Assembly (NCBI GenBank): GCA_905234275.1
Contig: CAJOHD010000006.1
Coordinates: 1-64,000 of the forward strand
Source of the DNA: an uncultured Bacteroidales bacterium
Lineage (GTDB): Bacteria > Bacteroidota > Bacteroidia > Bacteroidales > F082
Reading direction: 5' to 3'
DNA: 64,000 nt
The position numbers were made by a program, and so were the translations under genes. The stretch's first letter is position 1. The number at the start of each line of letters is the position of its first letter. Positions 53,897-61,659 of the stretch are shown in pieces. Under the pieces are notes generated by a model. It had not been told where the DNA came from and searched no databases. It saw only the letters and a list, made by a program, of their open reading frames with translations.

Positions 53897-53985
53897 GGTT
53901 CCTCACCCCTTCGGGGTTCGGAATGACAACCCTTTTTGTTTATCATCCCACAAAAAAGTTGTCATTCCGAGCGTAGCGAGGAAAC
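53897..53985. repeat. Two half copies of the GTCATT repeat after gltX
   Basis: GGTTCCTCACCCC-TTC-GGGGTTCGG followed by AATGAC (53897-53927), then GTCATTCCGAGCGTAGCGAG followed by GAAAC (53961-53985). Each folds as a hairpin. Confidence 0.85.
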
Positions 53986-54000
53986 TTATAGATATTAGTT

Positions 54001-54351
54001 ATGGCTATTATTAGTATTGAAAAAATGGAATTCTACGCCTATCATGGCTGCTTCGAGGAGGAGCGCAAGATAGGTACGTGGTTCAATGTGGACTTGAGCA
54101 TGGAAGTCGACACTTCGAAGGCGGAAGAGTCTGATAATCTTGACGATACGGTCAATTATCAGGAGGTTTACGCCGTGGTGAAGCGCGAGATGATGATTTC
54201 CTCAAAGTTGCTCGAAAACGTTGCAAGACGCATATTAAACGCCATCCAAAAAGAGTTTCCAGCGGTATCGTACGCCTGGGTGAAGGTGAAGAAGATGAAT
54301 CCGCCGCTGGGAGGAAAGATGGAGTCGGTTTCAGTAGAATTAGAATCATAG
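54001..54351 (+). CDS. folB: Dihydroneopterin aldolase
   Basis: Folate pathway enzyme that converts dihydroneopterin to hydroxymethyl-dihydropterin. The 116 residues contain MEFYAYHGCFEEERKIGTWF at about 8-27, LDDTVNYQEVY, LLENVARRILNAI and KMNPPLGGKMESVSVELE. The fold and length fit FolB. No other folate gene is near. The stop codon overlaps the left arm of a palindromic repeat. Confidence 0.95.
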   Translation: MAIISIEKMEFYAYHGCFEEERKIGTWFNVDLSMEVDTSKAEESDNLDDTVNYQEVYAVVKREMMISSKLLENVARRILNAIQKEFPAVSYAWVKVKKMNPPLGGKMESVSVELES

Positions 54352-54420
54352 TCTTTAGTCGTTAGTTTTTAGTCGTTAGTGCAGAATGACTAAAGTCTAA
54401 AGACTAAAAACTAAAGACTA
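54349..54420. repeat. CTAAAGACT-type palindromic repeat after folB
   Basis: The left arm is of TAGTCTTTAGTCGTTAGT type (54349-54380); the right arm is its mirror (54389-54420). It matches the copy at 13619-13689 closely and probably ends folB transcription before the riboswitch promoter. Confidence 0.8.
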
Positions 54421-54444
54421 TTTTTTTGAATAAAAAAATTTTTG

Positions 54445-54452
54445 TATTTTTG
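54445..54452 (+). promoter_or_regulatory. Minus-7 box ahead of the cobalamin riboswitch
   Basis: TATTTTTG followed by CAG, 11 nt upstream of the first riboswitch helix. Confidence 0.6.
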
Positions 54453-54463
54453 CAGCGATTTAT

Positions 54464-54610
54464 GGTGCCGAGGAGGCTTAATAGGGAATCGGGTGAAATT
54501 CCCGGACAGTTCCCGCTGCTGTGAACTCTTAAATCTGTCACTATGCCACTGATAATCAACAAGTTTCGGGAAGGCGACAAGAATCAGGGAGTGAGTCAGA
54601 AGACCTGCCA
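54464..54610 (+). promoter_or_regulatory. Cobalamin riboswitch
   Basis: The conserved blocks appear in the right order: GGTGCC, TAATAGGGAATCGGGTGAAA, TTCCCGCTGCTGTGA, ATGCCACTG (B12 box part), GGGAAGGCG, and AGTCAGAAGACCTGCC. The aptamer lies in the leader of the secreted protein gene at 54730. High cobalamin would be expected to lower expression. The leader from 54611 to 54729 can form a weak GGGA/TCCC stem before a T run (54632-54658), a possible expression platform; otherwise nothing is seen there. Confidence 0.95.
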
Positions 54611-54729
54611 TCTATCGTAAACAAAGCTTTCGGGATAAAAGCTGGCGTTCCCTTTTTTAAAGGTACCAACATTTTTCCACGAGGTTTTGAGGTAATTAAA
54701 TTATTATTAAACCTTAAAAATCTTAAATT

Positions 54730-55914
54730 ATGGTTAAAAAATTTACGCTTTTTCTCCTTTTAGGAGTCTTCGGTCTGTTTACGACCAACCTTTTCGCACA
54801 GGAAGATGCGACAATCGACCCTTCACTAATCAAATATTGGATTGGCGAAGGTGAAAGTGAAGTGGTTTTCATCGTCAACTGGGCTGAGCCTGACACGGCA
54901 TTGGCATGGGGCTATCGTTTTGTTGGCGAGAACGTCGTTTTGAAAACCATCATGGACGACATAGCAGAAGTTGACTACCGTTTCAGCTATGAGTCAAGCG
55001 GAAGCATGCTCAACGACTTGCATTTCAACGACGGCGTTCTTGACCTGAGTCTCGTTACACCAGGATGGCTTACATATCTGATCGATGGCAATTCCACATG
55101 GGATTTCTTTGATGCAGCATTGGTCGGTAATGGTGAATACGTGAAAATTGGCGACACAGAATGCGGCACCATGGTTGATCCTGAAAACTGGATTTATGTC
55201 TATGAAAAAGAAGTCGCTCCTGTCTACGCTCTTGGCGAAGAAGCTATGATTGACCCTTCGGATATAGTTTACTGGATTGGCGAAGGCGAAAACGAAGTGG
55301 TATTTTCAGTCAACTTCGCTGAACCTGAGGATGTTTGCTTTGCTTGGGGCTACAGATTTGCTGGCGAAAGCGTCACAATTAAAGACATGATGACAGCTAT
55401 AGCAGCAGTTGACCTTCGCTTCGCTTATAATGACGAGCCGTCTCCATGGGGTGGTATGAGTCTTACCGACCTCACATTCAACTATAATGAAGTTCATTAT
55501 GAACTTGTTGGTTATAACGCCATGTACAATTTGAATGGTGTGGCACCATGGTTGACTTTTGACGAGCAAACAGTAGTCAATGGCGACTTTGTGAAATGGG
55601 GCGACTATACTATCGCTACAGAGATTGCACAATGGACATATGTTTGGGAAACACCAGTTCAGCCTGTGACAGCTTACGATAACATTAACGAAGTTGGGAC
55701 TTCATCATTGTCAGTGTATCCTAACCCTGCTTCAGAGACGTTGTATGTCAACGCTGAAAACGTTGAGCGTGTCGATATTTACGACATGGTTGGCCGTAAC
55801 GTGTTGAGCACAACATTGTCGGTTGTCGACTTGAGAGATGTTGAGGCTGGTGTCTACTTCGTCACAGTGAGAAGCGGAAATACGGTTAATACCACCAAAC
55901 TCATTGTAAAATGA
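54730..55914 (+). CDS. B12-riboswitch-controlled T9SS protein with two tandem modules
   Basis: The 394 residues begin with a signal peptide (ending TNLFAQE). Two copies of a module of about 130 residues follow (about 29-158 and 174-307). Each starts DPSxIxYWIGEGExEVVF, continues WAEPD or FAEPE, then AWGYRFxGExV, and ends near WxYVWE. A T9SS sorting tail follows (LSVYPNPASETLYVN, then VEAGVYFVTVRSG). No family name is certain. Being the first gene behind a cobalamin riboswitch, it is a candidate for surface capture of corrinoids; aromatic-rich conserved strands would suit ligand binding. This is inference from position. Confidence 0.8.
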   Translation: MVKKFTLFLLLGVFGLFTTNLFAQEDATIDPSLIKYWIGEGESEVVFIVNWAEPDTALAWGYRFVGENVVLKTIMDDIAEVDYRFSYESSGSMLNDLHFNDGVLDLSLVTPGWLTYLIDGNSTWDFFDAALVGNGEYVKIGDTECGTMVDPENWIYVYEKEVAPVYALGEEAMIDPSDIVYWIGEGENEVVFSVNFAEPEDVCFAWGYRFAGESVTIKDMMTAIAAVDLRFAYNDEPSPWGGMSLTDLTFNYNEVHYELVGYNAMYNLNGVAPWLTFDEQTVVNGDFVKWGDYTIATEIAQWTYVWETPVQPVTAYDNINEVGTSSLSVYPNPASETLYVNAENVERVDIYDMVGRNVLSTTLSVVDLRDVEAGVYFVTVRSGNTVNTTKLIVK

Positions 55915-57203
55915 GAAAAATTTTAGTTATCATAATGATGGTGATGATGCCTGGTTTAGCCTTGGCGCAGTTTGCTCCTGCACAAGACCAGCCTGGCACC
56001 ACTGCCATGCATGCCGACTCGTCAGCTTTCGTAGCATGGGCTACTGACTGCGTGGCTGAGCCAGGACCAATGAATATCGCTAACCCAAGCTTGGGCATAG
56101 CAGGTGCAGGTTATCCGGCATCTAACGCTATAGGCGTTCCTGGTGGCACATACGGAGTGACATGTCTCGGTGATGGCGGAAGCGCAACATTGACATTCGC
56201 TTCGCCTATCTGCAATCAGCCAGGTCCCGACTTTGCTGTGTTTGAAAACGGTTTCAAGAGCGGCACACAGTGGTTTCTCGAGATAGCGTTTGTTGAAGTC
56301 AGCTCTGATGGCGAGAACTTCTTCCGCTTCCCGGCAATAACAGCAGTGCAATACGAGACACAGCTGGGTGGTTTTGCTACCATGGATCCTGCACAGATTC
56401 ATAACTTCGCTGGCAAATACGGTGCTTTCTACGGTACCCCGTTTGAACTTGACGAGGTTCCTGACAATCCGCTTCTCGACAAGAACAGCATCACTCACGT
56501 TCGCGTAGTTGACGTTATAGGTTGTATCGATCCTGAATACTGCACTTATGACTCTCAGGGACACCCTGTCAACGACCCGTGGCCTACACCTTTCGCATCG
56601 AGCGGTCACGATCTTGACGCTGTCGGCGTTATTCATGACGTGGAACACTTCCCGAATCCTCCGGCGCCAAATGAACCACCATACGTGGCAAATCCAGTCG
56701 AAGAAGTAATCTTCAACGAGTATCCTGAAACTATTGAGATCAATCTCGATGGTGTGGTCTCTGATCCTGACGATCCGGATGAGAACATCAGCTACAGAAT
56801 CTCTTCGAATTCAAATGCACAAGAGCTTTCAGCAACATTGAACGATAAGGTGTTGGTTTTGACACGTCTTTCGATGGAAGAAGGCTCGGCAACAATTGTT
56901 ATGCGTGCAACATCAAACGGTCAAAGTGTTACTTTTGACGTTAATGTCACGATGCATTTCGTTGATGACGGCGTTGAAGAGAATGAGGATATGACGATTT
57001 CGGTGTATCCGAATCCGGCACACGACAAGCTTTTTGTCAACGCTGCAAACATTCAACGTATTGATTTGTTTAGTGTTGCCGGCCAGTTGATGATATCATC
57101 GACCGACAATGAAATCAATGTTTCGGAATTGGAATCTGGAGTATATTTCGTCCGCGTCAGCTGCGGTGCGAATGTATTTACAGAACGTGTAATCATTAAA
57201 TAA
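55911..57203 (+). CDS. Second T9SS protein of the B12-riboswitch operon
   Basis: The start overlaps the stop of the previous gene by 4 nt. The 430 residues have a signal peptide (ending LALAQF) and an N-terminal domain of about 220 residues: ATDCVAEPGPMNIANPS, DFAVFENGF, FVEVSSDGENFFRFPAI, and SSGHDLDAVGVIHD. A cadherin/Ig-like domain follows (about 250-345) and then a T9SS tail (VYPNPAHDKLFVNAAN, LESGVYFVRVSCG). The Asp/Asn-rich FENGF region may bind calcium or a ligand. The role is unknown; cobalamin uptake or handling is suggested only by the riboswitch. Confidence 0.8.
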   Translation: MRKILVIIMMVMMPGLALAQFAPAQDQPGTTAMHADSSAFVAWATDCVAEPGPMNIANPSLGIAGAGYPASNAIGVPGGTYGVTCLGDGGSATLTFASPICNQPGPDFAVFENGFKSGTQWFLEIAFVEVSSDGENFFRFPAITAVQYETQLGGFATMDPAQIHNFAGKYGAFYGTPFELDEVPDNPLLDKNSITHVRVVDVIGCIDPEYCTYDSQGHPVNDPWPTPFASSGHDLDAVGVIHDVEHFPNPPAPNEPPYVANPVEEVIFNEYPETIEINLDGVVSDPDDPDENISYRISSNSNAQELSATLNDKVLVLTRLSMEEGSATIVMRATSNGQSVTFDVNVTMHFVDDGVEENEDMTISVYPNPAHDKLFVNAANIQRIDLFSVAGQLMISSTDNEINVSELESGVYFVRVSCGANVFTERVIIK

Positions 57204-57212
57204 TCAGAAAAA

Positions 57213-57386
57213 ATGAAGAAGATTTGCCCTCGCTGCGGAAAAGAATTTGAATGTGTACATTCAATCAACTGCTGGTGTGTTACAATACACCTCAGCGACC
57301 GCGCGAAGGCAAATCTTAAAGAAAACTATAGTGATTGTCTGTGCAAGGATTGTTTAGAAGAATTAAATAATCGCGCCTGCGATTAA
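57213..57386 (+). CDS. Cysteine-rich CWC family small protein
   Basis: A 57-residue protein starting MKKICPRCGKEFECVHSINC and containing CWC, then CLCKDCLEEL. This is the pattern of the Cys-rich CWC family, probably binding zinc or another metal. It begins 9 nt after the second T9SS gene, so it is likely the third gene of the riboswitch operon. Its 3' end overlaps the convergent feoB gene by 24 nt. Confidence 0.8.
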   Translation: MKKICPRCGKEFECVHSINCWCVTIHLSDRAKANLKENYSDCLCKDCLEELNNRACD

Positions 57387-59729
57387 ATATACAAAGAACG
57401 CACAGAGCCAAGCCACAGCACATTGGAACATAATCACAAGAACCATCCATTTTGTACCCAGTTCCCTTCTGATAGCTGCCATTGCCGCCACACATGGTGT
57501 GTAAAGCAGGCAGAACACCAGCATTGAGATCGCTGTCACTGTGGTGAACAAATCCATCGCGCCAAGCACCTCGAGGGTAGCCACAACGCTTTCCTTTGCC
57601 ATGAAGCCGCTGACCAATGCTGTTACGATTTGCCATTCGCCCAGACCTAAAGGCTTGAACAGCGGAGCTATCCATCCTGCAACCATAGCAAGCATGCTGC
57701 CTTCGCCATTTTCAACCATATTGAATTTGAAATCGAAGGTCTGAAGGAACCAAATCACCAAAGAGGCGATGAAAATGACAGTGAAAGCGCGCTGGAGGAA
57801 GTCTTTTGTCTTGTCCCACAGCAGATGCGCCACGTTTTTGGCACCCGGCATACGGTAGTTAGGCAGCTCCATCACGAAAGGAGCCACGTCGCCTTTGGTC
57901 TTGGTAAACAGAGCTATTATAAAGCCGACGATGATTCCGAAGAGATAAAGGCAGATGAGTACCAATCCGCCATTATGCGGGAAGAAATAGTCGGTGAAGA
58001 ATGCGTAAATCGGGATTTTTGCCGAGCAGCTCATGAAAGGAGTGAGCAGTATCGTACGCCAACGGTCGTGCGTTGAGTGCAGTGTGCGTGTCGACATCAC
58101 AGCCGGCACGGTACATCCGAAGCCTATGAGCAGTGGCACTATACTGTGTCCGGTGAGACCGAATTTCCTTAAAACGCTGTCGCTTACGAAAGCCACGCGC
58201 GCCATGTAGCCGCTGTCTTCGAGGATACTCAGGAAGAAGAACAGCAGTATGATAATTGGGATGAAGCTTATGATGGTGCCCACGCCATCGAAGATGCCGT
58301 CAACAACCAGCGACTGCACGGCAGGGGAGATGTTCCATCGTGCCAATGCCGCACCGCATATGCCGGCAAGCCAGTCGATGCCGTTGTCCAACAGATCCTG
58401 CAGCGGCGCACCGAGAGCGTCGATTGAAAGATATATGATTCCTATCATCACCAATATAAAAATCGGGATGGCGGTCCATTTACCGGTGAGGATTCTGTCG
58501 ATACGGCGACTGCGTTTATATTCCTTGCTTTCGTTAGGTTTTACTACTGTTTTCGAGCACAGACGTTTGATGAATGTGAAGCGCATGTCCGCCATTGCCG
58601 CTGCACGGTCGAGTCCGCGTTCCTCTTCCATCTGAAGGATGAGATGCTCAAGTGTCTCCTTCTCATTTTGAGAGAGTTGCAGAGCGTCGAGCACTATTTT
58701 GTCGCCTTCCACCAGTTTTGAGGCAGCGAAACGCACCGGTATCTCAGCACGTTGAGCGTGATCCTCAATAAGATGCATTATGCTGTGCAGGCAGCGGTGT
58801 ACGGCTCCGTCGTGGTCGTCTTTGTCGCAGAAGTCCTGTCGCACAGGCTCTTCCTGGTATTTCGCCACGTGGATAGCGTGTTCAACCAGCTCGTTGACAC
58901 CTTCGTTTTTCGAGGCTGAGATTGGCACTACAGGCAGTCCGAGGATCTGCTCCATCTCGTTCACACGGATAGTGCCACCGTTGTTACGCACCTCGTCCAT
59001 CATGTTGAGCGCCAGCACCATAGGCACGCCAAGCTCCATCAGCTGCATGGTGAGGTAGAGGTTTCGCTCTATGTTGTTGGCATCCACAATGTTGATGATA
59101 GCCTTGGGTTTCTGCTGCATGATAAACTCACGCGACACTATCTCCTCGTTGGTATAAGGCGACAGCGAATAAATTCCCGGAAGGTCGGTCACCAAAGTAT
59201 CAGGATGGCCTTTTATCACGCCGTCTTTGCGGTCGACAGTGACACCCGGGAAGTTGCCCACGTGTTGGTTAGCGCCTGTCAGCTGGTTGAAGAGCGTGGT
59301 TTTGCCGCAGTTTTGCTGACCAGCAAGGGCAAAGGTCAAAACAGTGCCTTTCGGCAAAGGATTTTCATGCTCTTTGTCGTGATAGATACCTTCCTCACCG
59401 AGACCAGGGTGAGCGTTATGGTCGGGTAACGAGGTGATATACAGTTTGTCGATATCGAAAGCGTCGTTTTCGGTCTCTTCGTCAGAAATATGTGGTTCCA
59501 CCTCGATGAGTTTGGCATCGGCTTTGCGGAGCGTGAGCGAGTAGCCGTGCACTGTCACCTCCATTGGGTCGCCCATAGGGGCGTATTTCACGAGCTTGAC
59601 AATAGCATTGGGAATCATTCCCATGTCGAGGAAATGCTGACGGCGCGAGCCACTACCCTTAACCGTTTTCACTATTGCCGATTCACCTATCTTGAGTTTA
59701 TCGAGGGTTATCATTTCAACATTTTTCAT
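57363..59729 (-). CDS. feoB: Ferrous iron transporter, FeoA-FeoB fusion
   Basis: The 788 residues carry an N-terminal FeoA (SH3-like) domain at about 6-78 (LDKLKIGESAIVKTVKGSGS), then the FeoB G domain: P loop GQQNCGKT at 137-144, DLPG at 182-185, NMMDE near 240. The membrane part with two Gate regions follows (GFGCTVPAVMSTRTL). It imports Fe2+ under low oxygen. The ATG at 59729 lies 4 nt from the promoter box; the ATG at 59714 (MITLDKLK) also fits the FeoA start. Upstream palindromes suggest metal control. Confidence 0.96.
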   Translation of the reverse strand: MKNVEMITLDKLKIGESAIVKTVKGSGSRRQHFLDMGMIPNAIVKLVKYAPMGDPMEVTVHGYSLTLRKADAKLIEVEPHISDEETENDAFDIDKLYITSLPDHNAHPGLGEEGIYHDKEHENPLPKGTVLTFALAGQQNCGKTTLFNQLTGANQHVGNFPGVTVDRKDGVIKGHPDTLVTDLPGIYSLSPYTNEEIVSREFIMQQKPKAIINIVDANNIERNLYLTMQLMELGVPMVLALNMMDEVRNNGGTIRVNEMEQILGLPVVPISASKNEGVNELVEHAIHVAKYQEEPVRQDFCDKDDHDGAVHRCLHSIMHLIEDHAQRAEIPVRFAASKLVEGDKIVLDALQLSQNEKETLEHLILQMEEERGLDRAAAMADMRFTFIKRLCSKTVVKPNESKEYKRSRRIDRILTGKWTAIPIFILVMIGIIYLSIDALGAPLQDLLDNGIDWLAGICGAALARWNISPAVQSLVVDGIFDGVGTIISFIPIIILLFFFLSILEDSGYMARVAFVSDSVLRKFGLTGHSIVPLLIGFGCTVPAVMSTRTLHSTHDRWRTILLTPFMSCSAKIPIYAFFTDYFFPHNGGLVLICLYLFGIIVGFIIALFTKTKGDVAPFVMELPNYRMPGAKNVAHLLWDKTKDFLQRAFTVIFIASLVIWFLQTFDFKFNMVENGEGSMLAMVAGWIAPLFKPLGLGEWQIVTALVSGFMAKESVVATLEVLGAMDLFTTVTAISMLVFCLLYTPCVAAMAAIRRELGTKWMVLVIMFQCAVAWLCAFFVYLIAGAII

Positions 59730-59733
59730 GCTG

Positions 59734-59741
59734 CAAAAATA
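59734..59741 (-). promoter_or_regulatory. Minus-7 box of feoB
   Basis: On the minus strand this reads TATTTTTG followed by C, 4 nt before the ATG at 59729. Confidence 0.6.
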
Positions 59742-59764
59742 CGAAAAATAGTTTCACTAATAAC

Positions 59765-59812
59765 TCATCATTTATGATGAAAAAAGAGTGGAAGGGTCAT
59801 TATTAATGATGA
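59765..59812. promoter_or_regulatory. Two candidate metal-regulator operators upstream of feoB
   Basis: TCATCATTTATGATGA (59765-59780) and TCATTATTAATGATGA (59797-59812) are similar palindromes. The near one ends exactly 23 nt from the minus-7 box, as in the metal permease promoter. The far one is flanked by GGG/CCC, so it could also fold as a hairpin after the DUF4595 gene. Confidence 0.6.
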
Positions 59813-59819
59813 CCCCAAA

Positions 59820-60605
59820 CTATATTTCTTCCCAGCAGAAGGCAAATGTCAGATTATCGCCTGCTTGACATGTGGCAAGACGGCCATCCTCAACGGTGTA
59901 GGAATATTCTGTGGTTATGGTATTAACCGGAGTGCCATTGAGATATAAGGTCAAGGATCTCTTTGAAGGCATGTGGGCGGGAAGTGTTCCGAAACAGCCT
60001 TGGGCGCAAAGCTCCGAGACGTCATTGTCGTATTTCAACCTGTTAAACAATGCTTGTGCAGGAGCGTCGCTGGTCTCGAAAGTAAGCACCTTGTCCCCGT
60101 TACCTGTGCCATTTCCAGTGTAAACCATAGTGATATCACCGTTTTCCCATACGTATGTGCTGGTAATACCGCCGTCGTCAGTGATTTGGGTTGCTGTCGC
60201 TATATGACCCTCGTCATCATAGGTGTATGTATAGGTGTAGTCAGTAACGCCGGAGTGTATCATTTCGATGATGCGACCTTGATCGTCGAGGGTGCACTCG
60301 TTGGTTACATAGTAACCTTCCGACATGCCGGTGATTGAGAGGTGACCGTCGCTATAGGTGAAGTTCATGTCGCGTATCACATAATGGCCATCCGAGTTGA
60401 TTTCTTTTATTCTCACGAGACGATAGTCGTCATCGTAGGTATAATTATATGACACGTTGCCGTAAAAAACCATTCTTGAGACATCCATGCCGGCGAACAC
60501 AGTCTGTTTGACTGGTGTCGGAATGTCATTGTCTTCTTTTTTGCATGAGAAGACAAATACCATCGTCATGATTATCAAGATAAGAAATAGTTTTTTCGTG
60601 CTCAT
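59820..60605 (-). CDS. DUF4595-like lipoprotein
   Basis: The 261 residues start with a lipoprotein signal (TMVFVFSC, Cys21). The mature part is made of YD-type beta hairpins: YNYTYDDDYRLVRIKEINSD, YTYTYTYDDEGHIATATQIT and TSTYVWENGDITMVYTG. These are marks of the DUF4595 family, related in look to RHS/YD repeats. Function is unknown; it should sit on the outer membrane. It overlaps the cytidylate-kinase-like gene by 4 nt. Confidence 0.8.
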   Translation of the reverse strand: MSTKKLFLILIIMTMVFVFSCKKEDNDIPTPVKQTVFAGMDVSRMVFYGNVSYNYTYDDDYRLVRIKEINSDGHYVIRDMNFTYSDGHLSITGMSEGYYVTNECTLDDQGRIIEMIHSGVTDYTYTYTYDDEGHIATATQITDDGGITSTYVWENGDITMVYTGNGTGNGDKVLTFETSDAPAQALFNRLKYDNDVSELCAQGCFGTLPAHMPSKRSLTLYLNGTPVNTITTEYSYTVEDGRLATCQAGDNLTFAFCWEEI

Positions 60606-61144
60606 ATTTCTTTCTCTTTTTTGATGTTTTCAGCGATGCGCTGCGCCACTTCCTCAATGGTGTAATTCGTTACGTTGATGGTGAAGTCGTAGTTTCGGAC
60701 CTCATAGCGAGAGGCGCTGGCAAAGTATTTGGTGTAGGTCTCACGGGCGTTGTCAACATCGTCGATACGCTGGGCAGCTGTTTCCTCATCGACGCCAAAT
60801 TTTTCGGCCATTTTCTTGATACGAACATCTCTGTCGGCGAAGATGAAGATTTTCAATGCGTTGGGGTCGTCTTTAAAGACACGGAATCCTGTGCGCCCGA
60901 CGAAGATACACGATTCGTTGGCGGCGAGGTCGCGCATTTTCTGAATCTGGGCATAATAAGCCTCACGGGATGTGATCTTCTTATTCTCAGGTTTGTAGGT
61001 CTTGATGCCCTCAATTGCGGCTTTGTCGTAAACCTTAATGCCGAGCAGCTCTCCCAAACGGAAAGCTATCTTTCTTCCCCCACTTCCGCTTTCGCGATTA
61101 ATCGTGATGATTGTCTTACCCATTTTGACCTGTTTATTTTTCAC
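60602..61144 (-). CDS. Cytidylate kinase-like family protein
   Basis: The 180 residues hold a P-loop-like start (TIITINRESGSGGRKIAFRL), SCIFVGRTGFRVF and KIFIFADRDVRIKKMAEKFG, matching the cytidylate kinase-like family. It is distinct from true Cmk, and its substrate is not known. The start may be 61144 or the ATG at 61123 (MGKTIITI). A TATCTTTG box at 61143-61150 would need the later start. Repeated CACAAAnnGTCGAAT motifs lie upstream. Confidence 0.8.
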   Translation of the reverse strand: MKNKQVKMGKTIITINRESGSGGRKIAFRLGELLGIKVYDKAAIEGIKTYKPENKKITSREAYYAQIQKMRDLAANESCIFVGRTGFRVFKDDPNALKIFIFADRDVRIKKMAEKFGVDEETAAQRIDDVDNARETYTKYFASASRYEVRNYDFTINVTNYTIEEVAQRIAENIKKEKEI

Positions 61145-61180
61145 AAAGATAACAAATCAAGGGTAAAAATTTTCGGTTTA

Positions 61181-61301
61181 CACAAATGGTCGAATACTTT
61201 TCACAAACGGTCGAATCGATGACTTGATAATGGGGAGTGGCAATGAATAAAAAGTCGAGGCTTAAACACAAAAAGTCGAATGAAAAACACAAAAAGTTGC
61301 T
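61181..61301. repeat. Phased CACAAA-nn-GTCGAAT motif array
   Basis: Units at 61181 (CACAAATGGTCGAAT), 61202 (CACAAACGGTCGAAT), 61246 (a weaker unit, AATAAAAAGTCGAGG), 61267 (CACAAAAAGTCGAAT) and 61288 (CACAAAAAGTTGCT). Adjacent units are 21 nt apart, with one gap of 44 nt. The array fills the gap upstream of the cytidylate-kinase-like gene. Confidence 0.6.
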
Positions 61302-61352
61302 TCAAAAACGACTATATTGCGTCAATGTAGCTCCTAGAATACGTCAATATGT

Positions 61353-61655
61353 TTATTCTATCTCAAAAAGATTAAGGAATCCGGTCATCATAAACACCTG
61401 ACGGATGCTGTTGCTGATGTTTCTTACAATCACCTTTCCGCCTTTGGCTGCTGATGCTTTGCGCAAGGCGAGAAACAGACGCAATCCTGAGCTGGAGATG
61501 TAGATAAGCTCTGTGCAGTCGAGAACCACCGTGCCGTTGGCGGCATCATTCAGCTGCTCAAAAGTTGGTGTCACCTCTGTTGCTGCGGGAGTGTCGAGAC
61601 GACCAGCAAGATGGGCGATCGTCATGTCGTTGGTTTTTTCAATGTTAATAGTCAT
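61353..61655 (-). CDS. STAS domain protein (anti-sigma factor antagonist type)
   Basis: The 100 residues match SpoIIAA/RsbV: HLAGRLDTPAATEVTPTF, VVLDCTELIYISSSGLRLFL with the phosphorylatable Ser in ISSSG (about 58), and MTGFLNLFEIE at the end. In such systems an HATPase kinase phosphorylates the Ser and a PP2C phosphatase removes the phosphate. The upstream neighbour is a phosphatase with a fused HATPase domain, 4 nt away, so both partners may be in one protein. Confidence 0.92.
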   Translation of the reverse strand: MTINIEKTNDMTIAHLAGRLDTPAATEVTPTFEQLNDAANGTVVLDCTELIYISSSGLRLFLALRKASAAKGGKVIVRNISNSIRQVFMMTGFLNLFEIE

Positions 61656-61659
61656 CGCG

